NCBI GenBank assembly: GCA_007713455.1
Contig: VMRT01000001.1
Coordinates: 473,343-537,342 of the forward strand
DNA length: 64,000 bases
Source: Pseudomonas sp.
GTDB taxonomy: Bacteria; Pseudomonadota; Gammaproteobacteria; Pseudomonadales; Pseudomonadaceae
Reading direction: 5' to 3'
Part shown: piece after piece, positions 28,824 to 38,574 of the stretch
Layout of the letters: every line of letters starts with the position of its first letter
Position numbering within the stretch: the first letter of the stretch is position 1
Notes under the pieces: generated by a model
What the model saw: only the letters and a program-made list of their open reading frames with translations
Told to the model about the DNA's origin: nothing
The model's database searches: none
Translations under genes and position numbers: made by a program

Positions 28824-30176
28824 ATGGCCAAACGTAGCGGCGCTCTGCGCTTTCAACCTAGCGGCGGCGAGCGCAAGCCCCAGGTGCCAGTCGGCAAGAA
28901 GCAGCGCCTGATTATCGAGCGACTGGCCAATGATGGGCGCGGCATTGCCTTCATCGAGGGGCGCACCTGGTTCGTCGAAGGCGCGCTGGCTGGCGAAGAG
29001 GTCGAGGCGCGCGTGCTGGCTGCGCGCAGTCAGATCGTCGAAGCGCGCTGCGAGCGCGTGCTCCAGGCCAGTGCGCAGCGTCGGGCCGAACCCTGTCCGC
29101 ATGCTCGCCGATGTGGCGGCTGCAACCTGCAGCATGTGCCCGTCGCCGATCAGCTTGCGCTGAAACAGCACACGCTCGCCGAGCAGTTCGCGCGGGTGGC
29201 CGATCTGCAGCCGGAGGTATGGGCCGAGCCGCTGGTGGGACCGGCTTTCGGCTATCGCCGTCGCGCTCGGTTGGCGGTGCGCTGGGACATCAAGCGCAAG
29301 CAGCTGGACATCGGTTTCCGCGCCAGCGCCAGCCAGGAAATCGTCTCCATCAGTGAATGCCCGGTTCTGGTACAGCCCTTGCAGTCGCTGCTGCCGGCAT
29401 TGCTGGCTGCATTGCGTGATCTGAGTAAGCCGCAGGCTATCGGCCACGTCGAACTCTTCAGTGGTACGGCCGAGGCGGTGCTGATCCGCCACACCGCAGC
29501 CTTGTCGGAAACAGACGTGGCACGTTTGCGCAGTTTCGCCACCGTCAATGGAGCGCAGCTCTGGTGGCAGGGCGAAGGTGAGCCTGAATCGGATGATCCC
29601 GCGGCGACGCTGGGTTACCGACTGGATGCCTGGGATCTGGAGCTGGCCTGGCGTCCGGGCGATTTCGTCCAGGTCAACGCGCCGGTCAATGATGCGATGG
29701 TCGCTCAGGCTCTGGAATGGTTGGACGTCGGCCAGGATGAGACAGTGCTTGATCTGTTCTGCGGGCTAGGCAATTTCAGCCTGCCGCTGGCGCGCTCGGG
29801 CGCTCAAGTAGTGGGTGTCGAGGGTGTAGAGACGATGGTTACGCGGGCGCAGGAAAATGCCCGTCGCAATGCTCTGGCGCACGCGCACTTTTATCGGGCC
29901 GACTTGTCGAAGCCGCTGGCTGACGCACCCTGGGCGCGCAATGATTTTGCCGCGTTGCTGCTCGATCCGCCGCGCGACGGCGCGCTGGAAATCGTTCGAC
30001 AAATGTCGAAGCTGAAGGCGCGGCGCGTGGTCTATGTTTCATGCAATCCGGCCACCCTGGCGCGCGATGCGCGCGAGCTGGCCAGCCAGGGATATCGCCT
30101 GAAGCGTGCGGGTGTGCTGGACATGTTCCCGCAGACCGCCCACGTCGAGGCCATGGCGTTGTTCGAGCGGGGTTAG
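28824..30176 (+). CDS. rlmD: 23S rRNA (uracil-1939-C5)-methyltransferase RlmD
   Basis: A 450-residue protein with an N-terminal TRAM domain (about 15-80), iron-sulfur cysteines [14 protein letters not shown], the SAM motif [16 protein letters not shown] (about 311-326), DPPRDGA, and the catalytic cysteine in [12 protein letters not shown]. It methylates U1939 (E. coli numbering) in 23S rRNA. It lies 85 bp after cysM. Confidence 0.95.
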   Translation: MAKRSGALRFQPSGGERKPQVPVGKKQRLIIERLANDGRGIAFIEGRTWFVEGALAGEEVEARVLAARSQIVEARCERVLQASAQRRAEPCPHARRCGGCNLQHVPVADQLALKQHTLAEQFARVADLQPEVWAEPLVGPAFGYRRRARLAVRWDIKRKQLDIGFRASASQEIVSISECPVLVQPLQSLLPALLAALRDLSKPQAIGHVELFSGTAEAVLIRHTAALSETDVARLRSFATVNGAQLWWQGEGEPESDDPAATLGYRLDAWDLELAWRPGDFVQVNAPVNDAMVAQALEWLDVGQDETVLDLFCGLGNFSLPLARSGAQVVGVEGVETMVTRAQENARRNALAHAHFYRADLSKPLADAPWARNDFAALLLDPPRDGALEIVRQMSKLKARRVVYVSCNPATLARDARELASQGYRLKRAGVLDMFPQTAHVEAMALFERG

Positions 30177-30225
30177 CGCTCGACGCTGCATTCTTGACAG
30201 GCGAATTGCCTGTGGTTCAACCGAC

Positions 30226-30240
30226 CGGCACGCAGAATGC
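30226..30240 (+). promoter_or_regulatory. candidate sigma54-type -24/-12 element upstream of relA
   Basis: CGGCACG-CAGA-ATGC keeps the required GG and GC with the right 10-nt gap and differs from TGGCACG-N4-TTGC at two positions. It lies about 42 nt before the relA start. The same bases form the dyad CCGGCA-N7-TGCCGG (30225-30243), so a protein-binding palindrome or a hairpin is an equally good reading. Confidence 0.3.
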
Positions 30241-30282
30241 CGGCGTTCATGGCGCATTAGCTGCGCAGAAGGGAAGGTTTAG

Positions 30283-32526
30283 ATGGTACAGGTCAGAGCG
30301 CTTCAGCCGATCAATACGGACGGTAGTATCAACCTGGATGGCTGGCTCGATCATGTGCTGGGGATGGACCCGGCACTCGACCGCGCGGCTCTTAAGGAGG
30401 CCTGCGAGTTTGCCCGCGAGGCGGAACAACAGGCCAATGCGGCGCAGAACCTCTGGAGTGAAGGCACCTCCAGCTACCAGATCGGCCTCGAGATCGCCGA
30501 GATCCTCGCCGACCTCAAGCTGGACCAGGACAGCCTGGTCGCCGCCGTTATCTACCGTGGCGTGCGTGAAGGCAAGATCCAGCTGGCCGATGTGAACCAG
30601 CGTTTTGGCCCGGTGGTGGCCAAGCTGGTCGAAGGCGTGCTTCGCATGGCGGCGATCAGCGCCAGTCTCAACCCACGCGAATCGCTCGTGCTCGGCTCCC
30701 AGGCGCAGGTGGAAAATCTGCGCAAGATGCTGGTGGCCATGGTCGATGACGTGCGCGTCGCGCTGATCAAGTTGGCTGAACGCACCTGTGCCATTCGCGC
30801 GGTGAAGCTGGCCGACGACGAGAAGCGTCAACGGGTCGCCCGCGAAGTCTTCGATATCTACGCGCCGCTGGCCCATCGCCTGGGCATCGGCCATATCAAG
30901 TGGGAGCTGGAGGACCTGTCCTTCCGCTACCTCGAGCCCGAGCAGTACAAGCAGATCGCCCAGCTCTTGCACGAGCGTCGCCTCGATCGCGAACAGTACA
31001 TCCAGAACGTCGTGCAGCAGCTCAGGGACGAACTGACTGCGACCGGCATCCAGCCCGACATCGACGGGCGTGCCAAGCACATCTATTCCATCTGGCGAAA
31101 GATGCAGAAGAAGGGCCTGCAGTTCAGCCAGATCTACGACGTTCGCGCCGTTCGCGTGCTGGTGCCGGAAGTCCGCGATTGCTACACCGCGTTGGGGATC
31201 GTGCATACCCTGTGGCGGCACATTCCGAAGGAGTTCGACGACTACATCGCCAACCCCAAGGAGAACGGCTACCGCTCGCTGCACACCGCGGTGATCGGCC
31301 CGGAGGGCAAGGTGCTGGAGGTGCAGATTCGCACCCACGCCATGCACGAAGAGGCCGAGCTGGGCGTCTGCGCGCACTGGCGCTACAAGGGCACCGATGT
31401 CAATTCCGGCTCCGACCATTACGAGGAGAAGATCGCCTGGTTGCGTCAGGTGCTCGAATGGCACGAAGAGCTCGGCGACATCGGTGGCCTGGCCGACCAG
31501 CTGCGGGTGGATATCGAGCCGGATCGGGTCTACGTGTTCACCCCGGACGGCCATGCCATCGACCTGCCCAAGGGCGCTACGCCGCTGGACTTCGCCTATC
31601 GGGTGCATACCGAGATCGGCCACAACTGCCGCGGCGCCAAGATTAACGGGCGCATCGTGCCGCTCAACTACAGCCTGCAGACCGGCGAGCAGGTGGAAAT
31701 TATCACCAGCAAGCACGGCTCGCCGAGCCGCGACTGGCTGAACCCGAACCTGGGTTACATCACCACCTCGCGCTCGCGGGCGAAGATCGTCCACTGGTTC
31801 AAACTGCAGGCTCGTGACCAGAACGTCGCCGCCGGCAAGGCGCTGCTGGAGCGCGAACTGGGACGTCTGGATCTGCCGCCGGTGGACTTCGACAAGCTGG
31901 CTGAAAAGGCCAACCTGAAGAACGCCGAGGACATGTTCGCGGCGCTTGGCGCGGGTGACCTGCGCCTGGCGCACCTGGTCAACATGGCGCAACAGCTGGT
32001 CGAGCCGGAGCGCGGTTACGACCAGCTGGAGTTGATTCCGCGGCGTTCGGCACCGTACAAGCCGGGCAAGCGCGGCGACGTGCAGATCCAGGGCGTCGGC
32101 AACCTGCTGACGCAGATGGCCGGCTGCTGCCAGCCGCTGCCGGGCGACCCCATCGTCGGTTACATCACCCAGGGCCGCGGTGTCAGCATCCACCGTCAGG
32201 ACTGCCCGTCGGTGCTGCAACTGGCCGGGCGCGAGCCGGAGCGGATCATCCAGGTCAGCTGGGGGCCGGTACCGGAGAAGACCTATCCGGTGGAAATCAT
32301 GATCCGCGCCTACGACCGCGCCGGCTTGCTGCGTGACATCTCGCAGATGCTGCTCAACGAGCGCATCAACGTGCTGTCGATGAACACCCGCTCGAACAAG
32401 GAAGACAGCACCGCGCAGATGACGCTGACCATCGAGATTCCCGGGCTGAACGCGCTGGGTCGCCTGCTCAGCCGTATTTCGCAGTTGCCGAACATCATCG
32501 AAGCCAAGCGCCAAAGAGCGACGTAA
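30283..32526 (+). CDS. relA: GTP pyrophosphokinase RelA
   Basis: A 747-residue stringent-response enzyme that makes (p)ppGpp on stalled ribosomes. The N-terminal pseudo-hydrolase domain lacks the His-Asp metal site (AAVIYRGVREG where SpoT has the HD pair), so it should be synthetase only. The synthetase domain has GRAKHIYSIWRKM (262-274) and the RelA-type EFDDYIANPKENGYRSLH (317-334). TGS (about 410-470), zinc-finger/helical and C-terminal ACT domains follow. It is full length. Confidence 0.95.
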   Translation: MVQVRALQPINTDGSINLDGWLDHVLGMDPALDRAALKEACEFAREAEQQANAAQNLWSEGTSSYQIGLEIAEILADLKLDQDSLVAAVIYRGVREGKIQLADVNQRFGPVVAKLVEGVLRMAAISASLNPRESLVLGSQAQVENLRKMLVAMVDDVRVALIKLAERTCAIRAVKLADDEKRQRVAREVFDIYAPLAHRLGIGHIKWELEDLSFRYLEPEQYKQIAQLLHERRLDREQYIQNVVQQLRDELTATGIQPDIDGRAKHIYSIWRKMQKKGLQFSQIYDVRAVRVLVPEVRDCYTALGIVHTLWRHIPKEFDDYIANPKENGYRSLHTAVIGPEGKVLEVQIRTHAMHEEAELGVCAHWRYKGTDVNSGSDHYEEKIAWLRQVLEWHEELGDIGGLADQLRVDIEPDRVYVFTPDGHAIDLPKGATPLDFAYRVHTEIGHNCRGAKINGRIVPLNYSLQTGEQVEIITSKHGSPSRDWLNPNLGYITTSRSRAKIVHWFKLQARDQNVAAGKALLERELGRLDLPPVDFDKLAEKANLKNAEDMFAALGAGDLRLAHLVNMAQQLVEPERGYDQLELIPRRSAPYKPGKRGDVQIQGVGNLLTQMAGCCQPLPGDPIVGYITQGRGVSIHRQDCPSVLQLAGREPERIIQVSWGPVPEKTYPVEIMIRAYDRAGLLRDISQMLLNERINVLSMNTRSNKEDSTAQMTLTIEIPGLNALGRLLSRISQLPNIIEAKRQRAT

Positions 32527-32559
32527 GGCTCAGCACAGAGGCGGCGCCAACCGCGCCAT

Positions 32560-32664
32560 GGTGGATGGGTGAAGCGTCATCCACCCTACGATGCAATACG
32601 GGTTTTTTTGGGGCGTTTGGCCCGTGACCGAACCGTAGGGTGGATGTCGCTTTTTACATCCACC
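32560..32664. repeat. inverted pair of 26-bp palindromic repeats (REPIN-like), upstream of mazG
   Basis: Two copies of GGTGGATG-N10-CATCCACC (32560-32585 and 32639-32664) occur in opposite orientation, judged by the flanking CGTAG tag: CTACG follows copy 1 and CGTAG precedes copy 2. They fill most of the relA-mazG gap. A related pair follows mazG. Confidence 0.8.
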
Positions 32665-32713
32665 GTGATGTCATCAGCGTCCCTCACCAGCCTTCGATTC
32701 GCTGAGGAATCCT

Positions 32714-33544
32714 ATGTACCAACTCAACGATCTCCTGCACCTGATGGCCCGGTTGCGTGATCCGCAGCATGGTTGTCCGTGGGACCTGCAGCAGAACTAC
32801 GCGAGCATCGTGCCGCATACGCTGGAAGAGGCCTACGAAGTGGCCGATGCCATCGAAAGCGGCGACTTCGATCATCTGCCCGGCGAGTTGGGTGACCTGC
32901 TGTTTCAGGTCGTCTACTACAGCCAGCTAGCCCGGGAGGAAGGGCGTTTCGAGTTCGCCACGGTGGTCGATGCCATCACCCGCAAGCTGATCCGTCGCCA
33001 CCCCCACGTGTTCCCCGATGGCGATCTGTACGGCTCGCCGGAGCTGCCGCGCCTCGATGAAGCGGCCATCAAGCAGCGCTGGGAGGAGATCAAGGCCGAA
33101 GAGCGTGCCGAGAAAGCGGCCGCACCTGAACAATTGTCCCTGCTCGATGACGTGCCCAGCGCGCTGCCGGCGCTCAGTCGGGCCGCGAAACTGCAGAAGC
33201 GCGCGGCGCAGGTCGGTTTCGACTGGCCCGAGGCGCTGCCGGTGGTGGACAAGGTGCGCGAGGAGCTCGGCGAAGTGCTGGAGGCAATGAGCGAGAACGA
33301 TCCGCAGGCCATTGCCGAAGAGCTTGGCGATCTGCTGTTCGTCGTGGTCAACCTGGCGCGCCATCTCAAGGTCGATCCGGAGAACGCCTTGCGTGCCGCG
33401 AATGGCAAGTTCGAGCGGCGTTTTCGCTTCATCGAGCAGGCCTTGCGTGAAGCGGGGAGGCCAATCGAGAACTGCGATCTCGAAGAGCTTGACGCGCTCT
33501 GGGGCGAGGCGAAGAAGGCCGAACGATCGCCGTCCTGCGCCTAA
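32714..33544 (+). CDS. mazG: nucleoside triphosphate pyrophosphohydrolase MazG
   Basis: A 276-residue protein with two tandem MazG domains. In the first, HTLEEAYEVADAIESGD and ELGDLLFQVVYYSQLA lie at about 35-75. In the second, VREELGEVLEAM and EELGDLLFVVVNLARH lie at about 180-220. The EExxE and ExxD metal-binding patterns are intact in both. It hydrolyses (d)NTPs to monophosphates and is linked in E. coli to (p)ppGpp levels, in keeping with its place after relA. Confidence 0.94.
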   Translation: MYQLNDLLHLMARLRDPQHGCPWDLQQNYASIVPHTLEEAYEVADAIESGDFDHLPGELGDLLFQVVYYSQLAREEGRFEFATVVDAITRKLIRRHPHVFPDGDLYGSPELPRLDEAAIKQRWEEIKAEERAEKAAAPEQLSLLDDVPSALPALSRAAKLQKRAAQVGFDWPEALPVVDKVREELGEVLEAMSENDPQAIAEELGDLLFVVVNLARHLKVDPENALRAANGKFERRFRFIEQALREAGRPIENCDLEELDALWGEAKKAERSPSCA

Positions 33545-33556
33545 CTGCACTTTCCG

Positions 33557-33618
33557 GGTGGATGTGGCTTTTCACATCCACCACAATGCCGCTCGGTGGG
33601 CGGCCGAAGCGTCCACCC
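33557..33618. repeat. second palindromic repeat pair downstream of mazG
   Basis: An exact GGTGGATG-N10-CATCCACC copy lies at 33557-33582, followed by a decayed copy in the reverse sense at about 33595-33618 (GGTGGG...CCACCC). It is the same family as the pair before mazG. Confidence 0.7.
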
Positions 33619-33655
33619 GCGTCCCACTTGAACTCACGACGAGACGAGCCGAAAC

Positions 33656-34195
33656 ATGAGTCTTTCCCTCCGTGATCAGCTGCTCAAAGCCGGGCTGGTC
33701 AACGAAAAGCAGGCCAAGCAGGCCGTCAAGCAGAAGCAGAAGCAGCAGCGCCTGGAGAAGAAAGGCCAGGTCGAGAAGGACGATTCGCAGCGCGAAGCGG
33801 CACTGAAGGCGCAGGCGGAAAAGATCGCCCGCGATCAGGAGCTCAACCGCCAGCAGCAGCAAAAGGCCGAACAGAAGGCCCGTACAGCGCAGATCAAGCA
33901 GTTGATCGAGACCAGCCGTCTGCCGAAGCTGACCACCGAGGATTACTACAACTTCGTCGACGACAAGAAGGTCAAGCGGCTGTCGGTGAACAAGCTGATG
34001 CGTGAAAAGCTGGCCAGCGGCTCGCTGGCAATCGTTCGTCATGGCGGCGGCTACGAAGTGATCCCGCGTGAAGCGGCGCTTAAGATTCAGGAGCGCGACC
34101 CGCAGCGGGTGGTGCAGCTCAACATCCGCACCGAAGAGCCGGATGCCGACGATCCCTACGCCGCCTATCAGGTGCCGGACGACCTGATGTGGTAA
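33656..34195 (+). CDS. DUF2058 domain protein (YaiL-like)
   Basis: A 179-residue nucleoid/ribosome-associated-type small protein. It starts SLSLRDQLLKAGLVNEKQAK, has a lysine/glutamine-rich coiled coil (about 20-85), then the DUF2058 core EDYYNFVDDKKVKRLSVN and an acidic tail ending YQVPDDLMW. It is full length for the family. Function is not established. Confidence 0.88.
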   Translation: MSLSLRDQLLKAGLVNEKQAKQAVKQKQKQQRLEKKGQVEKDDSQREAALKAQAEKIARDQELNRQQQQKAEQKARTAQIKQLIETSRLPKLTTEDYYNFVDDKKVKRLSVNKLMREKLASGSLAIVRHGGGYEVIPREAALKIQERDPQRVVQLNIRTEEPDADDPYAAYQVPDDLMW

Positions 34196-34303
34196 TCCGC
34201 TGGGGCAGGTCGGCCGCCCGACGGAAGGTTGGATAGAAAGCGCCTGCCCCGACCTCTACTACAGACCAGCCCGCAGCTGCGGGTTAATGCAGTGGAGGAC
34301 GTT

Positions 34304-34465
34304 ATGGACGCTCGATCGAATCGCTATTTCCACGCCGCCGAAACCGATGGCTGGCACGCCGCCGGCATTCCGGGTGATCCGGAGGAGCCAGGCGTTCCCA
34401 CCCAGCCGTCCGAGCCCGGCGAGCCCACCGTGCCCGATCAGCCGCCACCCGCACCTGTCGCCTGA
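34304..34465 (+). CDS. small proline-rich hypothetical protein
   Basis: 53 residues starting at ATG 34304, with a clear GGAGG 5 nt before it (34294-34298). The second half is proline/glutamate-rich (PGDPEEPGVPTQPSEPGEP) and probably unfolded. The good ribosome site and high-GC third positions favour a real gene. No function recognised. Confidence 0.55.
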   Translation: MDARSNRYFHAAETDGWHAAGIPGDPEEPGVPTQPSEPGEPTVPDQPPPAPVA

Positions 34466-34789
34466 TCATTGGCGAGAGGGTCTGACGTGGCTTCCTCCCG
34501 GGAAGCCGCTCCGCTCCCGGTTTGTTCAGCTCATTGAATCCAATGAGTCGGCCTGCTGAGCACATCATCGGGCTTTGCTCTGCGCGCGCTTTTCTGCGCA
34601 TGGGCCGTCCCCTTGCTGTCGCCAAGCCAGCCCGCCGCGAGTCCAAGAGATACCTTCCACTCGCGACAAAGCTGCTACCGTTTAAGTGAGGGACCGAACT
34701 GCCGACGCCGGATGGGTCTAAAAACTTACAAAAACCAAAATGGGCGTTATTACGTCCACACGGGTTTCTTTAAGGCGAGGGGCACTTTC
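34466..34789. other. intergenic region, no gene recognised
   Basis: 324 bp between two small ORFs. It contains one 7-bp stem (GGCTTCC-N5-GGAAGCC, 34489-34507) without a T-run. The last ~80 bp are notably A-rich, and in-frame codons there do not look coding. A small RNA cannot be excluded, but nothing specific is seen. Confidence 0.5.
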
Positions 34790-35023
34790 ATGACGACTTG
34801 GATCATTGCGTACAACAAAGACGGCAACACCGCGACATTGAAGATCGACTCGGCGCACCAGCCGGATATCGATGAGGCTGTGGAACTGGTGAGTCGCAAG
34901 GCAGAAGAGCTGTATCCGGATCAGGAGATCGAGCACGAGCACGAGCCCGATCTGGAGGACACCCCGGCCACACGCCTGGCCGAGCGTTATGGCATCACCA
35001 TCACGGGCATATCCCAGGCCTGA
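34790..35023 (+). CDS. small hypothetical protein
   Basis: 77 residues from ATG 34790 (MTTWIIAYNKDGNTATLKID). It has an N-terminal beta-strand pattern, a helix and an acidic stretch (EIEHEHEPDLEDTP), ending RLAERYGITITGIS. The reading frame is open further upstream, but those codons are A/T-rich and unlike the gene. It is convergent with the phosphoesterase gene, overlapping by 23 bp. Function unknown. Confidence 0.6.
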   Translation: MTTWIIAYNKDGNTATLKIDSAHQPDIDEAVELVSRKAEELYPDQEIEHEHEPDLEDTPATRLAERYGITITGISQA

Positions 35024-35699
35024 CCGGCGCAGGGCGTCTCAGCGGCCAGACCTCTCCATCCCCGATCACATAAATCTGCCAGTTGTCTTCGGCTGCCACC
35101 GTCATCGTTCCGGTGAAGTTGCCGAAGGCCGGCAGCAGGCTGAGCCGCGCTCCGATGCAAAAGCACGGCAGGCGCAGGCGCTGGCGGCCGCGGCCATGTA
35201 GCTGAAAGGCTGGATGTACGTGGCCAGCGAGTACGTGATGGGTCGGATGCGGGTCCGGCTCATGCTGCAGGGCATAGGGGCCGAGCAGTAACGGTTCGCT
35301 GACTACGCTTATGTCTAACTCGCGCGGTGGGTCGCCGGCACGGCGGTCGTGGTTGCCACGCACCAGCGTGATGTCCAGTTGCGCATGTTGCGCACGCCAT
35401 TCGGCCAGACGGGCCAGCGTGGATGGTGCACGGGACTCCGGCGCGTGCAGGAAATCACCGAGAAAGATCAGCTGGCGGCAGGCGTACCGCGCCAGCAGAT
35501 CGTCCAGCTGGCGCAGGTTGGCATCGGTCGTGCCGTGGGGCACGGGCTGGCCTAGGCGCCGGTAGGCTGCGGCCTTGCCGAAATGTATATCTGCTATCAG
35601 CAACGCCTGCTGCTCAGGCCAGTAGACGGCCTTTTCCGCAAGCAGCCAGAGCGTACTGCCGGCCAGTTCGATGGGCTGGTAAGGATTCATGTGAGACAT
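35001..35699 (-). CDS. pdeM: ligase-associated metallophosphoesterase PdeM
   Basis: A 232-residue calcineurin-like phosphoesterase. The metal-site motifs are in order: ADIHFGKAA, FLGDFLHA, VRGNHDRR and LAGHVHPAF. It is the last gene of the ligase-associated DNA repair operon, 19 bp after the helicase. A second possible start is MNPYQ at 35690. In this operon type it is thought to process DNA ends or 2',3' cyclic ends. The substrate here is not proven. Confidence 0.88.
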   Translation of the reverse strand: MSHMNPYQPIELAGSTLWLLAEKAVYWPEQQALLIADIHFGKAAAYRRLGQPVPHGTTDANLRQLDDLLARYACRQLIFLGDFLHAPESRAPSTLARLAEWRAQHAQLDITLVRGNHDRRAGDPPRELDISVVSEPLLLGPYALQHEPDPHPTHHVLAGHVHPAFQLHGRGRQRLRLPCFCIGARLSLLPAFGNFTGTMTVAAEDNWQIYVIGDGEVWPLRRPAPVRPGICP

Positions 35700-35718
35700 G
35701 GGCGTGCTGAGGCTAGCG

Positions 35719-38574
35719 TCATGGGGCGCGTTTCGGCTTCCTGAGGCGCGGCGTGCCGTCCTTGGTCTGCCGCGGTTTGCGCTTGGGCGCGGTTTCACGT
35801 TCGACCATGATGCTGGCGTCCGCCTCTGGCTGATAGCCGCCGGGACCAGCCGCCTTGTCCAGCTCGGCAACCATGCGGCGGATCCGGTCGGCCAGTTTTT
35901 CCGAACTTATGCTTTCGCGAAAGCGTTCGACCATCAAAGGAAATGCAAGCGGCGTGGTGCGTCTGACCTGATGGATGTCCAGTTGGCGCCCTTGCAGCCG
36001 GTTCATGGTCTGCTCCAGCCGCTCGACCTCCAGTTCCTGACGCAGCACTTCTTCTTCGGCCTGGGTCAGCAGCAGGTTGGCCGGGTCGTACTGGCGGAAG
36101 ACGTCAAAGAACAGTCCGCTGGAAGCCTGCAGCTGACGCGCGCTTTTCTGCGCTCCGGGGTAGCCGGAAAACACCAAACCTGCGATGCGCGCGATCTCAC
36201 GAAAACGGCGGCGCGCCAGCTCACTGGCATTGAGGCTGGCGAGCACGTCTTGCAGCAGGTCGTTTTCACTGAAAAGCGCCGGCGTCAGCCAGTGCAGCCA
36301 GTCCACCTCGGTGGCCGAAAGCAGTTCGAAGCCATAGTCGTTGACCGCGATGGAAAAGGTCAGCGGCTGCCGTTGGCCCATGCGCCAGGCCAGCAGGCTG
36401 GCCAGGCCCAGGTGCACATGGCGCCCGGCGAAGGGGTAGAGGAACAGGTGCCAGCCTTCGCGGGACTTCATCACCTCGGCCAGCAAGGTGGTCTTGGTGG
36501 GCAGCGCCGACCAGTCCATCTGGACGCGAAGCAGCGGTTCGACCAGGCGCATTTCGGGCGTGCTGAACTGCTCGCGCGAGGCAGCACCGAGCTGCTCGAC
36601 CACGGCATCGGCCAGCTCGCTGGATAGCGGCATGCGCCCGCCGTTCCAGCGCGGCACGGCAGCCTTCTTGCCCGTCGCGCGGCTGACGTAGGCGGTCATG
36701 TTCTCGACCCGCACCAGTTCCAGCAGGCGACCGCCGAAGAGAAAGTTATCGCCGGGGCGCAGGCGCGCGATGAAACCTTCCTCGATGCTGCCCAGCGAAC
36801 GCCCGCTGCCGCCCTTGGCCCAGAACTTCACCGTCAGGCTGGCGTCGCTGACGATGGTGCCGATGCTCATACGATGGCGCAGCGCCACGCGGCGACTGGG
36901 TACTTTCCAGAGGCCGGTGTCGTCCGGCTCCACACGCTGGTAATCCGGGTAGGCGGTCAGGGAATGCCCGCCGTGCCGCACGAAGGCCAGCGCCCATTGC
37001 CAGTGATCGCCAGTGAGATCGCGGTACGACCAGGCCTGCCTAACCTCATCGAACAATTCTTCCGGACGAAACCCACCGCCCAGCGCCATGCTCACCAGGT
37101 GCTGCACCAGTACGTCCAGTGGTCGATGGGGCGCGCTGCGGGCTTCGATGCGGCGTTCGGCGATCGCGATCTGGGCGGCAGCGGCTTCCACGACTTCGAC
37201 GCTGTGTGTAGGCACCAGCGTGACGCGGGAGGTCCGGCCCGGCGCATGCCCGGAGCGACCGGCCCGCTGCATCAGCCGAGCCACGCCCTTGGGCGAACCG
37301 ATCTGCAGGACCCGCTCGACGGGTAAAAAATCGACGCCGAGATCCAGGCTAGAGGTGCAGACCACCGCTTTCAGCGCACCTTGCTTGAGACCCTGTTCGA
37401 CCCAGTCGCGTACCTCGCGAGCGAGCGAGCCGTGGTGCAACGCGATCAGCCCGGCCCAGTCCGGCCGCGCGCCGAGAATCGCCTGGTACCAGATCTCCGA
37501 CTGCGAGCGGGTATTGGTAAAGACCAGCGTTGTGGCAGCCGAGTCGATCTGCTCGACCACTTGCGGCAGCATGCGCAGCCCGATATGGCCAGCCCAGGGG
37601 AAGCGTTCGATGCTCGGCGGCAGCAAGGTATCGACGCGCAGATCCTTGTCGACCCGACCTTGCACCAGCTTGCCGCGCCCCGGATGCAACAACACCTCCA
37701 GCGCATGGGGCTGGTTGCCGAGGGTCGCCGACAGCCCCCACACGATGAGCTCCGGCATCCACTGACGAAGCCGCGCCATGGCCAGTTGCAACTGCACGCC
37801 CCGCTTATTGCCCAGCAGCTCATGCCACTCGTCCACCACCAGCATGCGCAGGCCCGCAAAGGCTTGGCGCGCATCCGCACGGGTCAGCAGCAGGGTCAGG
37901 CTTTCCGGTGTGGTCACCAGCGCGGTGGGCAGCCTTCGACCCTGGCGCGCACGTTCTGAACTGCTGGTGTCGCCAGTACGCAGGCCGATGCTCCAGTTGA
38001 TCTCGAGGTCTTCTAACGGTGCTTGCAGAGCACGCGCGGTATCGGCCGCCAATGCGCGCATCGGGGTGATCCAGAGCACCGTCAAAGGCGCTGCCTTGTC
38101 CGTCGCGGTGGAAGAGGGTGCCTTGGTCGCAAAGCGATTCAGGGCTCCGAGCCAGACGGCGTAGGTCTTGCCGGAGCCGGTGGTGGCGTGCAGCAGCCCC
38201 GATTCGCCATGGCCTATCGCTTGCCACACGTCCTGCTGGAACGGGAAGGGTTGCCAGGCTCGGCTGGAAAACCAACCCGCAGCGAGGCTCTCGGCCCCGT
38301 CCTTCACCCCCTCTCCCGGAAGGAGAGGGGAGTGATCGTATGGCTGCTCGGCATCTTCGTCTGGCATGGCTCCGGTCTTGCTCCCTCCCGGAGAGGGCCG
38401 GGGTGCGGGCTGGCTCACGTCGGGGTCGCCTAACGCTTCCCTCACGCCCGCCCCAGGGGGGTGATCGCGCGGTTGCTCAGCGTTCTCGCCTGGCACTGCT
38501 CCGCTCTTGCTCCCTCTCCCTCTGGGAGAGGGTTGGGGTGAGGGATGAGCGGGTGCCGGGTGCTTTGGTTTCAT
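35719..38574 (-). CDS. ligase-associated Lhr-type DEXH-box helicase with repeat-derived N-terminus
   Basis: 951 residues from the ATG at 38574, which overlaps the ligase stop (ATGA). The helicase proper starts near residue 99 ([17 protein letters not shown]). Walker A is TTGSGKT (131-137), DEXH is [14 protein letters not shown], and later come [15 protein letters not shown] and [17 protein letters not shown] winged helix and an Lhr-core C-terminal domain follow, with a basic tail. Residues 1-90 are low-complexity Pro/Gly/Glu-rich and translate a palindromic repeat array. Relatives start about 10 residues before WFxxRxW, so an internal GTG at 38307 (862 residues) or ATG at 38367 may be used. 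It should be a 3'-5' DNA helicase acting with the ligase. Confidence 0.87.
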   Translation of the reverse strand: MKPKHPAPAHPSPQPSPRGRGSKSGAVPGENAEQPRDHPPGAGVREALGDPDVSQPAPRPSPGGSKTGAMPDEDAEQPYDHSPLLPGEGVKDGAESLAAGWFSSRAWQPFPFQQDVWQAIGHGESGLLHATTGSGKTYAVWLGALNRFATKAPSSTATDKAAPLTVLWITPMRALAADTARALQAPLEDLEINWSIGLRTGDTSSSERARQGRRLPTALVTTPESLTLLLTRADARQAFAGLRMLVVDEWHELLGNKRGVQLQLAMARLRQWMPELIVWGLSATLGNQPHALEVLLHPGRGKLVQGRVDKDLRVDTLLPPSIERFPWAGHIGLRMLPQVVEQIDSAATTLVFTNTRSQSEIWYQAILGARPDWAGLIALHHGSLAREVRDWVEQGLKQGALKAVVCTSSLDLGVDFLPVERVLQIGSPKGVARLMQRAGRSGHAPGRTSRVTLVPTHSVEVVEAAAAQIAIAERRIEARSAPHRPLDVLVQHLVSMALGGGFRPEELFDEVRQAWSYRDLTGDHWQWALAFVRHGGHSLTAYPDYQRVEPDDTGLWKVPSRRVALRHRMSIGTIVSDASLTVKFWAKGGSGRSLGSIEEGFIARLRPGDNFLFGGRLLELVRVENMTAYVSRATGKKAAVPRWNGGRMPLSSELADAVVEQLGAASREQFSTPEMRLVEPLLRVQMDWSALPTKTTLLAEVMKSREGWHLFLYPFAGRHVHLGLASLLAWRMGQRQPLTFSIAVNDYGFELLSATEVDWLHWLTPALFSENDLLQDVLASLNASELARRRFREIARIAGLVFSGYPGAQKSARQLQASSGLFFDVFRQYDPANLLLTQAEEEVLRQELEVERLEQTMNRLQGRQLDIHQVRRTTPLAFPLMVERFRESISSEKLADRIRRMVAELDKAAGPGGYQPEADASIMVERETAPKRKPRQTKDGTPRLRKPKRAP
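38308..38541. repeat. REP-like palindrome array inside the 5' end of the helicase gene
   Basis: Three palindromes of one type occur: CCCCTCTCC/GGAGAGGGG (38308-38330), CCCTC/GAGGG (about 38383-38398) and CCCTCTCCC-TCT-GGGAGAGGG (38512-38532). The ~80 bp starting GTGATCG at 38332 recurs at 38461, exactly 129 bp (43 codons) on, so the helicase frame is kept and the protein carries a ~22-residue imperfect repeat. Confidence 0.8.

Noticed and set aside
30247..32514. 755-codon minus-strand frame antisense to relA
   Set aside because: It mirrors relA almost exactly, is His/Gln/Leu-rich and has no recognised domain. relA on the plus strand has every expected domain.
34466..34789. Possible small RNA gene (RsmY/Z or CrcZ-like) in the 324-bp gap
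   Set aside because: No repeated GGA-in-loop stems, no CA-rich repeats and no terminator were found.
34613..34789. Upstream in-frame extension of the 77-residue protein
   Set aside because: Codon use is A/T-rich and unlike the gene. The ATG at 34790 begins the regular coding pattern.
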